Shown piece by piece: positions 1 through 8,039 of a stretch of 64,000 bases of DNA. Position 1 is the first letter of the stretch. Each line of letters opens with the position of its first letter. Origin of the DNA: a virus. The stretch covers positions 62,001 to 126,000 of IMG/VR virus record IMGVR_UViG_3300031857_012457. One strand, given 5' to 3'. The position numbers and the translations under genes were made by a program. A model generated the notes under the pieces. The model was not told where the DNA came from. It saw nothing but the letters and a program-made list of their open reading frames with translations, and did no database searches.

Positions 1-712
1 GTTCACCAGTTGCTTTTCTTTTCTGAAGTATCTTACCCCATTTTCTACGAGCTTCCGAATCACCTTCTTCTACCTTTCTCATAAACCTATCACTAACCAC
101 AACACATTGATGTAAGTTAAGTGATTGACGATTCACATCTCCCTTTGGTTCTCTGATTTCTAAAAAATCTTCAAAATCCTTATGTTCTACTTTAATGTTT
201 ACCGATGCTGCTCCTCTACGAACTGAACCTTGATTTGTAGCAAGAATAGTTGAATCATAGATTTTAGCAAATGGTACAATACCATCGGATGTTCCGTTAC
301 CAGTAATTTTACTACCTGCTGGTCTAATCATATTGATACCAATACCAACACCACCACCATGCTTTGCCAACAACATCAATTCTAAATTTTTAGAACCAAT
401 TTCATAGATACTATCACCTACATCAATACCGAAACATGAGATTGGTAAACCTCTATCAGTACCAGTATTTGATAATACAGGCGTTGCTAAACACAACCAT
501 CCTTTCCAAATGTAATCAAAGAACTTTGTTGCCAATTGTGGTTTCTCCAATCTTTTAGCAACTGCCGTAGCAACTCTCCAATATGCATCCTTTGGTTTTT
601 CACCAGCTTGTAGGTAAGTTTTAGATATAGTTTTTACATATATCTCATTATTTCCCCAAGATGGGAAATCAACATCTACTTCCCATCCGTATTCTTCTCC
701 GTAATTTCTCAT
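1..712 (-). CDS. nrdA: Ribonucleotide reductase large subunit NrdA (5' part; runs off the window)
   Basis: Catalytic subunit of class I ribonucleotide reductase, which makes deoxynucleotides for phage replication with NrdB. The ATG is at 712 and the frame stays open to base 1, giving about 237 residues. Visible NrdA signatures are SNTGTDRGLPISCFGIDVGD around residues 81-100, with the redox-active Cys at about 93, GGGVGIGINMIRPAG, and NQGSVRRGAASV. Only about 44 residues precede the catalytic-domain helix YWRVA, so the regulatory N-terminal ATP-cone of E. coli NrdA is absent. The gene follows nrdB by 8 bases, the reverse of the common nrdA-nrdB order. The C-terminal half, with the remaining active-site cysteines, is outside the window. 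Confidence 0.93.
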   Translation of the reverse strand, partial: MRNYGEEYGWEVDVDFPSWGNNEIYVKTISKTYLQAGEKPKDAYWRVATAVAKRLEKPQLATKFFDYIWKGWLCLATPVLSNTGTDRGLPISCFGIDVGDSIYEIGSKNLELMLLAKHGGGVGIGINMIRPAGSKITGNGTSDGIVPFAKIYDSTILATNQGSVRRGAASVNIKVEHKDFEDFLEIREPKGDVNRQSLNLHQCVVVSDRFMRKVEEGDSEARRKWGKILQKRKATGE

Positions 713-720
713 AATCTTTT

Positions 721-1734
721 TTAAAATATATCATCCCAATTTTCACCTTCTCCTGCCTTTGAATAATCAGTTGGTCTGATTGCAAAGAAGTCGGTATGTG
801 TAACACCTCCCGTAAGATGATAAAACCAATCCAATTCAGATGCTTTCTTCTCATCAAACTCAAAGTAGTCATCTCCACCTTTGATGGGGGTGTATCCCAA
901 TTCTGCTAACTTCTCATTAACTCTTTTTGTAATGAATTCCTTTAGGTCATCTTTTTTAAGATTCTCCAAATCACCCATTTCAAAAATTTTATCAATGAAT
1001 TTATGTTCCAAATCTCTAATAATTTCAGCTGCTTTGTAGATATCAGCTTTTGCTTCTTCTAACAATTCAGGATACTCTTCACACATATGCCTGAATAACT
1101 GGCAACCCATCTTTGAATGTAGTGATTCATCTCTAACACTCCACTTCATTTGTTGTCCAATTCCTTTTAATAAGTTTCGCATTTGAAAACTATAAAGAAC
1201 TGCAAATGATGAATAAAGTGCTACACCCTCTGTGAATGCTGAAAATATAGCAAGTGAACGTGCTACCTCAACTCTAGCCTGATGATTTGTTTTTAAATCT
1301 TCAGGTGTCCATTCGGCAGTTACATTGGTTAGTAATTCAAATCTTTCTTTCATAACTTCATCATGCATAAAACCTGCGAAGTCATCTAATCCCAATGTTT
1401 CATTTAGATAAGAATATGCAACTGAATGTATTGTTTCTTGAGAACCAAATGCCATTGCCATCTGACGGATTTCATGCTTTGGAAACCATTTAGTAACCAT
1501 ACCAGTCCAATAATCAGAAACGGCACATTCGGTTTGAGCAAATCCTAAAAGTATATTACCTACTAAATGCTTTTCTTCTTTTGTTAAATTCTCATTCCAA
1601 TCTTTCACATCCATCTGCATTGGTATTTCAGTATGCAACCAAAATGCCTGCATTTGTTTCAACCAACCCTCATTGTAATAATCTGGATATTCGAATGGTT
1701 TATATGGGATTCTTTCTGTAAATAATTTACTCAT
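721..1734 (-). CDS. nrdB: Ribonucleotide reductase small subunit NrdB
   Basis: Diiron-tyrosyl radical subunit of class I ribonucleotide reductase, 337 residues. Metal ligands are readable as E69, E100 and H103 (SQETIHS), E169 (FTEGVALY), E203 and H206 (RDESLHS). The radical tyrosine fits Y107, four residues after the first His as in E. coli. The acidic tail ending NWDDIF would dock into NrdA, which follows at once. The start is preceded by an A-rich leader and no Shine-Dalgarno. An 88-base gap separates it from the helicase gene; I found no clear promoter there, so it is probably read through from the replication operon. Confidence 0.95.
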   Translation of the reverse strand: MSKLFTERIPYKPFEYPDYYNEGWLKQMQAFWLHTEIPMQMDVKDWNENLTKEEKHLVGNILLGFAQTECAVSDYWTGMVTKWFPKHEIRQMAMAFGSQETIHSVAYSYLNETLGLDDFAGFMHDEVMKERFELLTNVTAEWTPEDLKTNHQARVEVARSLAIFSAFTEGVALYSSFAVLYSFQMRNLLKGIGQQMKWSVRDESLHSKMGCQLFRHMCEEYPELLEEAKADIYKAAEIIRDLEHKFIDKIFEMGDLENLKKDDLKEFITKRVNEKLAELGYTPIKGGDDYFEFDEKKASELDWFYHLTGGVTHTDFFAIRPTDYSKAGEGENWDDIF

Positions 1735-1822
1735 ATTTTTAATTTATTTATGTTTTGAATTGTAGGTATAACTATCTAATGAACTTACAAATTTTCTATT
1801 TTCTTTAGAAAACTTTATACAA

Positions 1823-3181
1823 TTATCCCATATTCTCAACATACTTTTTGTGTAATAATTTTTTCTCTAATCCCTCTCCGTTTTTACTATCTTTTGTAGA
1901 AGCCATTCCATCAATTGAAGTTGCAGCGTATACATCCATAACTCCATGAAAGGTATCAATCTTTGCAGGAAATGTCATTCCATCAGGTCCAAATCGATTC
2001 TTAACGATGTGAATACGACCTGTGTTTGATAACTTATCCTTTGTTTTTCTACTAACACTCATAATAAAATCAGCAGTTTGTACTTTCTTATACGAGTCAC
2101 CAACCGAATCAGCCTGAATAACTTCGTGGTCAATAGCTGCTCTATTGGTTTGGGTTGCAGTCCATACTGGTATTTGTGCTTCACCACTCAATCCTCTCAA
2201 CTCTTCATAGATTCCACCCAATTCAGCATATAATCCATCTCTATTACCATTACCCGATTTCAATAAGTCCGCGTAATCGATGATAATCAATTTAGGATTA
2301 AACCCAACCTGTCTTACTTTTTCAATATGAGCAGCAATTGTTTTTGCTGATGCAAATTGAGGTGGATAGTATTTGATACGAACTCTACCTGGAATCTGTT
2401 TGATTTTACGAATAATCTCATTCTTTCTTTCCTTATGCTCCGATGTTTGGATACCTGTAAGAATTGTTGTGTATCTCTGCCCTACATAACTTTCGGATAA
2501 TTCCAAAGTATAATGTAACACATCAATTCCTCTTTCCAATGCGGAACACGCTATTTTAGATAAGAACCAACTTTTACCAATACCCGATGGTGCCATAACT
2601 ACTCCTAATTCTCCAGGTCCTAGTCCACCATCCATTAGTTCATCGATAACATCCCATCCAGTTGGACTAGAATCTCTCTTAACATCCTCCATAATGGATT
2701 CAAAGTTTTCAATATAATCCAATCCTAAATCAGATTCTACACCAACTTTGGATGCCGCCATCATCGTATCTATAATCTTATCGTAGTTTCCTGCTTTGAG
2801 CAAATCTACCGATTTTAGAAGGGCATCTTTAACTTTCTGATTTTTAGCAAATGTAAGGTATTCTTTCTTTACATAAGGTAAATCTTCTGAACCAACCTGT
2901 AAATATACATTTTTAAGTTGGTCAACTACCGTTTGTTTTAAACCTTTATCATCTATAGTTCCTACTTTAATTTTGAACACTTCCATTGTAGGAACTGCTC
3001 TGTACTCATTAAAGTAATCTAGTAGAGAATTTATAATCCATTGATTTGCTTGCGATTCAAAGAATGTAGGTTTAGTAATTTCGTTTACCTGTTCAAGAAA
3101 CTTGACATCTGTTATAAGAGAAGCAACAACTTTAGATTGATACGATTGTCCATACTTTACCAATGTATCTACTGCTTCCAT
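1823..3181 (-). CDS. gp41: Replicative DNA helicase, DnaB family (T4 gp41-like)
   Basis: Hexameric 5'-3' replicative helicase, 452 residues, the size of T4 gp41. A DnaB-like N-terminal helical region covers about residues 1-160, followed by the RecA-fold core with Walker A APSGIGKS at 197-204, Walker B LIIIDYADLL around 298-307, and TATQTNR as the motif H3/H4 region. The start codon overlaps the stop of the preceding small ORF (TAATG), so translation is probably coupled. It sits in the operon with gp32, UvsX and the 5' exonuclease. No separate primase (gp61) gene is visible in this window. Confidence 0.92.
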   Translation of the reverse strand: MEAVDTLVKYGQSYQSKVVASLITDVKFLEQVNEITKPTFFESQANQWIINSLLDYFNEYRAVPTMEVFKIKVGTIDDKGLKQTVVDQLKNVYLQVGSEDLPYVKKEYLTFAKNQKVKDALLKSVDLLKAGNYDKIIDTMMAASKVGVESDLGLDYIENFESIMEDVKRDSSPTGWDVIDELMDGGLGPGELGVVMAPSGIGKSWFLSKIACSALERGIDVLHYTLELSESYVGQRYTTILTGIQTSEHKERKNEIIRKIKQIPGRVRIKYYPPQFASAKTIAAHIEKVRQVGFNPKLIIIDYADLLKSGNGNRDGLYAELGGIYEELRGLSGEAQIPVWTATQTNRAAIDHEVIQADSVGDSYKKVQTADFIMSVSRKTKDKLSNTGRIHIVKNRFGPDGMTFPAKIDTFHGVMDVYAATSIDGMASTKDSKNGEGLEKKLLHKKYVENMG

Positions 3182-3387
3182 TATTTTTTACGTTTCTTTC
3201 TTGCTAATTTTTTTTCTTCAATCGATAATTCGGCTACTTCCGCAACTACTTCGGTTTTGATTGGCTTTCTTAACGCTTTCCATTCTGATTTGGGTACGAA
3301 CACCCAACCATATTGTAACACTTTTAAGTCTGCTTCTTCTTCTTTTACTCTGCGGATTTCTCCTTCTTTACTTTTGATACACTTCAT
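3181..3387 (-). CDS. Small basic protein of the replication operon, unknown function
   Basis: A 68-residue protein I do not recognise. The N-terminal half has a KSEWKALRK stretch, and the C-terminus is a charged, probably helical tail (SIEEKKLARKKRKK), which could bind nucleic acid. It is translationally coupled to the helicase gene through a TAATG overlap and lies 21 bases after groES. A role as an accessory to the helicase is only inference from position. Confidence 0.7.
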   Translation of the reverse strand: MKCIKSKEGEIRRVKEEEADLKVLQYGWVFVPKSEWKALRKPIKTEVVAEVAELSIEEKKLARKKRKK

Positions 3388-3408
3388 CTGTTCCGTGTTT
3401 AATTTAAA

Positions 3409-3714
3409 TTATTTAACTACCATTAAAATTTCCGATTCTCTTAATAGGATATATTTGTTCCCACCAATTTTAATTTCTTGTCCTTGATGGTATGGTGGGA
3501 GAATTACTTCATCACCTACTTCAACATTCATTGGAATCAATGTTCCACTTTGCGTATAAATGCCAGGTCCTGTTGATTCTACCTTTGCTCTTTTTACATC
3601 TTCACTTCTTACTGAATCGGGTATAATAATACCACCTGCAGTTTGTGAAACTTCTGGTGCTAATTCTGTTAGTAGAACTCTATCTCCTAACGGCTTTACT
3701 AATTTGTTTGTCAT
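3409..3714 (-). CDS. groES: GroES-type co-chaperonin (Cpn10)
   Basis: Heptameric lid for the host chaperonin GroEL, 101 residues, the normal Cpn10 length. It starts with the typical KPLGDRVLL strand and keeps the mobile loop (SQTAGGIIIPDS) that contacts GroEL, plus the closing VGDEVILPPYHQGQEIKIGGNKY and RESEILMVV segments. In T4 this role is played by the divergent gp31, which helps gp23 capsid protein fold; here the phage carries a protein close to ordinary GroES. It lies between the exonuclease and helicase genes, so it would be made early, before capsid synthesis. Confidence 0.93.
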   Translation of the reverse strand: MTNKLVKPLGDRVLLTELAPEVSQTAGGIIIPDSVRSEDVKRAKVESTGPGIYTQSGTLIPMNVEVGDEVILPPYHQGQEIKIGGNKYILLRESEILMVVK

Positions 3715-3718
3715 TTTT

Positions 3719-4777
3719 TTAAAATTTTGCTATGTGAGAAAATGTGGATTGTAACCAGTCCGTAACATTTGGAAACGAATCCAATATACGGGCTTTCAAT
3801 CCTACTTTTAGGAATTCTTGCTTACTGAACTTTGGTGGTGATTCTTCAAATCTATCTATAATTTTCATTCGAAGATTACCACTAAATGTTGGTTCGGATA
3901 GTTGAAACAACTTACGATTTCTTTTTAATAATTCCAAGTTATTTTCAAACAATTCGTGTCCTTTTACCTTTTTTGGTTGCGAGTTAATGTATTCTAACAT
4001 AGAATCAGTAGTATGAACTTCCTCATCTGCTAATATTGGAAATGCTTTAAGAATAGTTTTCAATCCTAATCCTGAAATGCCCTCTACATTATCGGATTTA
4101 TCACCATCAATTATTCTGAAATTGATAAAATTATGTGGGTGAATACCAAATTCCTCAATTACTTCGGGAATGTTGTAGATTTTCTTTTTAGATGGTGAAT
4201 ATACACTTACGTCTTTGTTGACTAATTGAATGAAATCCTTATCGGAACTCATTATTACAACCTTTTCGTTTTCTTTCTTTAATTGAGTAGCAATATATGC
4301 CATCACATCATCGGCTTCAATTCCATCGTAAATCATAATTGTAACAGGTAGAACCGAAAGTAATTCACCTAATGCCGTCATTTGACGTTTCATAGATGCA
4401 CCTTCTTCTTCAGGTGTCATTTCCATAGATGCAGCACGATTCAATCTCATTTTGATTTTATTCTTGCCTCTCTCTGATTTGTATCCGGAATATATTTCCT
4501 TTCTACTATTAGAGCCACCTTTACCGTCAAATACGATTACAACTCTTGTGGGGTTGATTGTTCGGATGGCATAGCCGATACTTTTTAAAGTACCGACTAT
4601 TCCTCCAATATGGTCACCATTTTCGTTAAGATTAGGTGCCGTTGACCAGGAACGAATGAAGGTATTAAGACCATCAATAACTAATGTTTTGGAGTTACGA
4701 TGTAAATCTCCAAAATCATTATGTTCCCTATCTATTTGTTTTAGTATATCTAAATACTTTTTGTTAATCTGACTCAT
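3719..4777 (-). CDS. rnh: 5'-3' exonuclease / RNase H of the FEN-1 family (T4 Rnh-like)
   Basis: Flap/5' nuclease that removes RNA primers from Okazaki fragments. About 352 residues. Acidic metal-binding residues are visible in LVIDGLNTFIRSW, VVIVFDGKGG, YDGIEADDVMAYIA and MSSDKDFIQLV, followed by the helix-hairpin-helix segment IDGDKSDNVEGISGLGLKT. I place the start at the Met at 4777 rather than the upstream Met at 4807, because the shorter overlap (14 nt) with uvsX is more natural and MSQINKKYLDIL reads like a true N-terminus. Confidence 0.88.
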   Translation of the reverse strand: MSQINKKYLDILKQIDREHNDFGDLHRNSKTLVIDGLNTFIRSWSTAPNLNENGDHIGGIVGTLKSIGYAIRTINPTRVVIVFDGKGGSNSRKEIYSGYKSERGKNKIKMRLNRAASMEMTPEEEGASMKRQMTALGELLSVLPVTIMIYDGIEADDVMAYIATQLKKENEKVVIMSSDKDFIQLVNKDVSVYSPSKKKIYNIPEVIEEFGIHPHNFINFRIIDGDKSDNVEGISGLGLKTILKAFPILADEEVHTTDSMLEYINSQPKKVKGHELFENNLELLKRNRKLFQLSEPTFSGNLRMKIIDRFEESPPKFSKQEFLKVGLKARILDSFPNVTDWLQSTFSHIAKF

Positions 4778-5870
4778 TGGCTTCGTCCGTTGTAAGTTCA
4801 ACTTCATCCGAATTGGAATTGTTTTTGTATAATAAAATTGTTGCTTCGCAAATTCTACGATAGATTTGGTCTTTTAGTTCTTCATCCTCTAATAATTTTG
4901 CAAAATCTTTAGATTGGAATTTGATTTCTTCACCACTTTCAATATCGACGTATGAATACCAAGCTCCACCTTGCTTTAATAATTTAGCATCTTTCATAAC
5001 TGCTAACCATCCTCCGTAGTTATCAATACCTCTATCAAAGAAAATATCAAAATCTGCGTGTCTTAATGGTGGTCCCATTCTGTTTTTGATAACCTGACAA
5101 CGAACCTTAATACCTACGATTCTATCCCCTGCTTTCAATTGCCCCATATTCTTCAAACGAACTCTAACAGATGCGTGAAATGCCAATGCCTTACCACCCG
5201 ATGTTGTCCACGGGTCACCGAACATTGCGTTCATCTTCTGTCTCAATTGATTTGTGAATATAAGTGCAATAGATTGTCTACCAATCATATTGGTAATCTT
5301 TCTCATTGCTTTGGAAATGATAATTGCCTTATCAGTTGCGTAACCATCCTTACCATAATCGGCTTCTAACTCCTTATGTGTAGATGCTGCTGCTACTGAA
5401 TCCACAACGATAGTTACTAATCTATCTTTATCACCTTTACGAACTTGCTCAATAATTGTTTCACATGCTTCGAAAATACCTTCAACGGTATCAACTGAAA
5501 CATATAGGAGTTTTGAAACATCTACTCCAATTGCTTCTAAAAATTCTCTACTAACTGCGGTTTCCGTATCAATCAATACTGCTACTCCACCTTTCTTTTG
5601 GGTTTCGGCAAGAAGATGGGCAGAGAGCAGAGATTTTCCACTCTGCTCTAAACCCGTAATCTCCGTAATACGTCCAACTGGCAATCCACCATAAGGTCGG
5701 TTTGAGATTGCTACATCTAACATTGCGTTTCCGGTAGATACCCAATCCTTTACATTGGTAGGGGCATCTCCACCCTCATCAGTTAGAAAGTAAGCAATCT
5801 TACCATCCTTATTTTGTTTGTTTAGAGAATCGGCAAGTAAACTTGCTAAATCTTCTTCTCTTTTTGCCAT
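4764..5870 (-). CDS. uvsX: UvsX/RecA-family recombinase
   Basis: Strand-exchange ATPase for recombination-dependent replication and repair, 368 residues. Walker A is GLEQSGKS at 73-80, Walker B lies in LVTIVVDSVAA, and the DNA-binding loop 2 region is followed by TSGGKALAFHASVRVRL. The acidic C-terminal tail resembles those of RecA and UvsX. It follows gp32 by 11 bases and overlaps the 5' exonuclease, so these genes form one transcription unit under the promoter at 6839. A RecA-like C-terminal domain is not evident, which favours UvsX over bacterial RecA. Confidence 0.92.
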   Translation of the reverse strand: MAKREEDLASLLADSLNKQNKDGKIAYFLTDEGGDAPTNVKDWVSTGNAMLDVAISNRPYGGLPVGRITEITGLEQSGKSLLSAHLLAETQKKGGVAVLIDTETAVSREFLEAIGVDVSKLLYVSVDTVEGIFEACETIIEQVRKGDKDRLVTIVVDSVAAASTHKELEADYGKDGYATDKAIIISKAMRKITNMIGRQSIALIFTNQLRQKMNAMFGDPWTTSGGKALAFHASVRVRLKNMGQLKAGDRIVGIKVRCQVIKNRMGPPLRHADFDIFFDRGIDNYGGWLAVMKDAKLLKQGGAWYSYVDIESGEEIKFQSKDFAKLLEDEELKDQIYRRICEATILLYKNNSNSDEVELTTDEANESD

Positions 5871-5881
5871 TATAATTTTTT

Positions 5882-6739
5882 TTAATTGTTAAATAAATCA
5901 TCGAATGCCGATGCTACATCTTCTTTAAGAGGAGATGCTTTTTGTGCAGTCTTTGGAGTTTCATCTTCCCACGGAAGTTCACCAATATCTTGCGAACCAC
6001 CCATATCGGTAGATACGGTTGATTGTTTAGGTTGAGGTTTTGCCGCTGCTAATTCCTCATTGATTGGGTTTCCACTACCATTAGCTGGAGCAGATGGGTT
6101 TAACCAATTTTCCAATACACCCTTCAATTCATCATAAGATAATTCAGAATACAATTCCGTAATTTCTTTCTGTGCGTTCAACAATTCAGTTACTGCATCT
6201 GCATCTGGTAAGATTTTAGATGTTGCAGGTTTAACTCTGATTGTAGTTGTTGGGTATGCTGCATTTGATTCTTCTGCAGATACTACTTCCAATACAATAT
6301 CACGACCTGTATGTGGGTCTGTAATATCACCATAATCAGGGTCTGCAATATATCCTAAAATATCCTGATATACGGTCTTACCGAATCCCCAAAATTTAAC
6401 ACCTTCACTCTCCTTACCTCTTACGATTACAGGTGCGAATGTTCTTAATTTTGGTTCCATCTTCTTACCTGCTTTCCAATCATCAGTGTCACCAGTTCGT
6501 TTAAGTTTTTCTGCAAACTCTACGATTGGGTCAGGTCTACCAAATGAGATAGGACTCAAATAAGTTTTGTTGTTAATGTTGTAGTGAAAATACAATTCGA
6601 TAAAAGGATTATCCTTATTGAATTTGTAAGGTACTAAACGGATTTGAGATTTTCCGTTTGCCGGTTTCCAAATTGAGTCCGACTTCTTTGTGTTGTTTTG
6701 AAGAGAGCTAAATCTCTTGAGTGCTAATGAAATGTCCAT
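5882..6739 (-). CDS. gp32: Single-stranded DNA-binding protein (T4 gp32-like)
   Basis: Coats single-stranded DNA at the fork and recruits UvsX and helicase, 285 residues. The N-terminal segment DISLALKRFSSLQ and the following IWKPANGKSQIRLVPY resemble the gp32 cooperativity and OB-fold regions, with FWGFGKTVYQDIL and the C-terminal acidic tail ending SAFDDLFNN. There is not one Cys in the protein, so the T4 zinc-binding site is absent. It is the first gene of the replication operon, with a roughly 90-base leader after a host-type promoter; T4 gp32 represses its own mRNA through its leader, but no such structure could be verified here. Confidence 0.88.
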   Translation of the reverse strand: MDISLALKRFSSLQNNTKKSDSIWKPANGKSQIRLVPYKFNKDNPFIELYFHYNINNKTYLSPISFGRPDPIVEFAEKLKRTGDTDDWKAGKKMEPKLRTFAPVIVRGKESEGVKFWGFGKTVYQDILGYIADPDYGDITDPHTGRDIVLEVVSAEESNAAYPTTTIRVKPATSKILPDADAVTELLNAQKEITELYSELSYDELKGVLENWLNPSAPANGSGNPINEELAAAKPQPKQSTVSTDMGGSQDIGELPWEDETPKTAQKASPLKEDVASAFDDLFNN

Positions 6740-6838
6740 TGCTTTTTTAAGTTTTAAGTGTTAATAAATTGTTTTAAGTTTGAAGGTTTTATCGCGATTC
6801 CCTTATATCTAAATATAACCTTTTTACTTTTGTTGTAA

Positions 6839-6869
6839 CAAATATACAATATTTTTGTTACATTTCCAA
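6839..6869 (-). promoter_or_regulatory. Host-type promoter for the gp32 replication operon
   Basis: In the sense direction TTG (6869-6867) is followed by exactly 20 bases and TATATTTG (6846-6839), matching the Bacteroidota pattern TTG/TTTG - TAnnTTTG. The predicted start near 6832 gives a leader of about 92 bases before gp32. Confidence 0.65.
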
Positions 6870-6872
6870 GTA

Positions 6873-7229
6873 TTATTTTGCCCACTTTCCTCTACTCACT
6901 AATTGAGAAATTACGGAGTAAACTGCTAGGTCTTGATAGGTATCTTCGATGGTTTCACCCACTTCATCAGGGTGTCCTAATACTACCAATTGTTTTAATC
7001 TGTTGATTTTATCATTCTTTCTGAACCATAGACCACTCAATGATAATTTAATATCTTCTTTAGTTTTAAGTTGTGTACCTACTGAAATATTTCCAGGTCC
7101 ATAGTTTCTTTGCTTTTTACAAAAAGTAGCATACATTTCATCCAAAATGTTTTTGAATTCAAAAGTCATTTCTGGATAATTTTCTTCACAATACTCAATT
7201 GCGGATTGTTCTTTTTTGGTGTTTAACAT
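6873..7229 (-). CDS. Nucleotide-modification-associated (DUF1599-like) domain protein
   Basis: 118 residues. The segment KKQRNYGPGNIS followed by GLWFRKNDKINRLKQL and ETIEDTYQDLAVYSVI matches the pattern of the DUF1599 / nucleotide modification associated domain 1 family: an aromatic-Gly-Pro patch, then R-x-x-D-K-x-x-R-L, then an acidic E-D-x-x-D-L-A-Y helix like those of MazG-type all-alpha nucleotide pyrophosphohydrolases. A role in nucleotide metabolism is therefore likely, but no substrate can be read. Its start overlaps the preceding gene by 7 bases. The promoter of gp32 lies just upstream of its stop. Confidence 0.6.
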   Translation of the reverse strand: MLNTKKEQSAIEYCEENYPEMTFEFKNILDEMYATFCKKQRNYGPGNISVGTQLKTKEDIKLSLSGLWFRKNDKINRLKQLVVLGHPDEVGETIEDTYQDLAVYSVISQLVSRGKWAK

Positions 7230-7549
7230 AACTTATTTTTTAGTAACTTTTTATTTATTTTATTTTTTAATTTAACTCCTAAAGCACACATTTCATACTC
7301 CTCATATTCTACGAGGGTTTCTATGTTTTCATCCAATAAATTTAAAAATTCTTTACTCTCAATTGCAAGCATAATAACAATCGAATGTTTGATTATTACA
7401 TGCGCAAAATCAACGCGTGATTTATCGTTTCGAATTCCGAAAGAAATCGAGTCAATAATTGCTTTAGATATTTCCATTCTATGAGTTTGGAAAATATCTA
7501 CAGGGTCTTCAACATAAATTTGGATAGGTTTAAATCTATTTTTTTTCAT
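7223..7549 (-). CDS. Unknown small protein
   Basis: 108 residues, not recognised. The middle part (residues about 26-75) is predicted helical and hydrophobic but too charged overall for a membrane protein, and the C-terminus is Lys-rich. The start codon is separated by only four bases from an ATATTCATA element (variant of the late motif), so the message may be nearly leaderless. It overlaps the next gene by 7 bases. Confidence 0.7.
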   Translation of the reverse strand: MKKNRFKPIQIYVEDPVDIFQTHRMEISKAIIDSISFGIRNDKSRVDFAHVIIKHSIVIMLAIESKEFLNLLDENIETLVEYEEYEMCALGVKLKNKINKKLLKNKLC

Positions 7550-7578
7550 ACTATGAATATATGAAAAAAAAATCAGAA

Positions 7579-7980
7579 TTACAACTCATCTGTGTTAAAA
7601 CTTTTAAAAACTTTTGTAGGGATTTTTTTGTATCCAATCGAAGATGTTGTAATGATGCAATTTTTAAATTCATCCCAATCAATCATATAAGAATTATCCA
7701 GTATTCCACCTGTCTTTGATTTAACTACTTCGTTGAGTGCATTGATGGTGTATATTGTATTTGATTGTTTTTTTCTATGAACTAAAATCGTTTTCCATTC
7801 GGAATCTATTGCAGAAGAACCTTTCTCTACATTAAACGTAATGTATAGTTCTCCCTCATTTATTTTATTTTCTAGTACAAATACGTTTGGATTTGTAAGT
7901 ATATACTGATTTAGAACGAATTCTACCGATTTATTTAACTCTCCCTTTGTGGTAAAAAGGCATAATAACTGTGTATTCAT
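7579..7980 (-). CDS. Unknown protein
   Basis: 133 residues, not recognised. The pattern of short beta-like segments (ELYITFNVE, WKTILVHRK, TIYTINALNEVV) suggests a small globular alpha/beta domain without signal peptide or membrane helix. It has a late-motif copy 26 bases upstream (8006-8014), unlike the neighbouring replication genes. Confidence 0.7.
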   Translation of the reverse strand: MNTQLLCLFTTKGELNKSVEFVLNQYILTNPNVFVLENKINEGELYITFNVEKGSSAIDSEWKTILVHRKKQSNTIYTINALNEVVKSKTGGILDNSYMIDWDEFKNCIITTSSIGYKKIPTKVFKSFNTDEL

Positions 7981-8005
7981 CTATTTTTGGTTTATTAACT
8001 TTACC

Positions 8006-8014
8006 GATAAATAT
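8006..8014 (-). promoter_or_regulatory. Late-promoter-like motif, one mismatch
   Basis: Sense ATATTTATC, 26 bases before the ATG at 7980. Confidence 0.35.
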
Positions 8015-8039
8015 AAAATTTCAAACCAAAAGTGATTTA

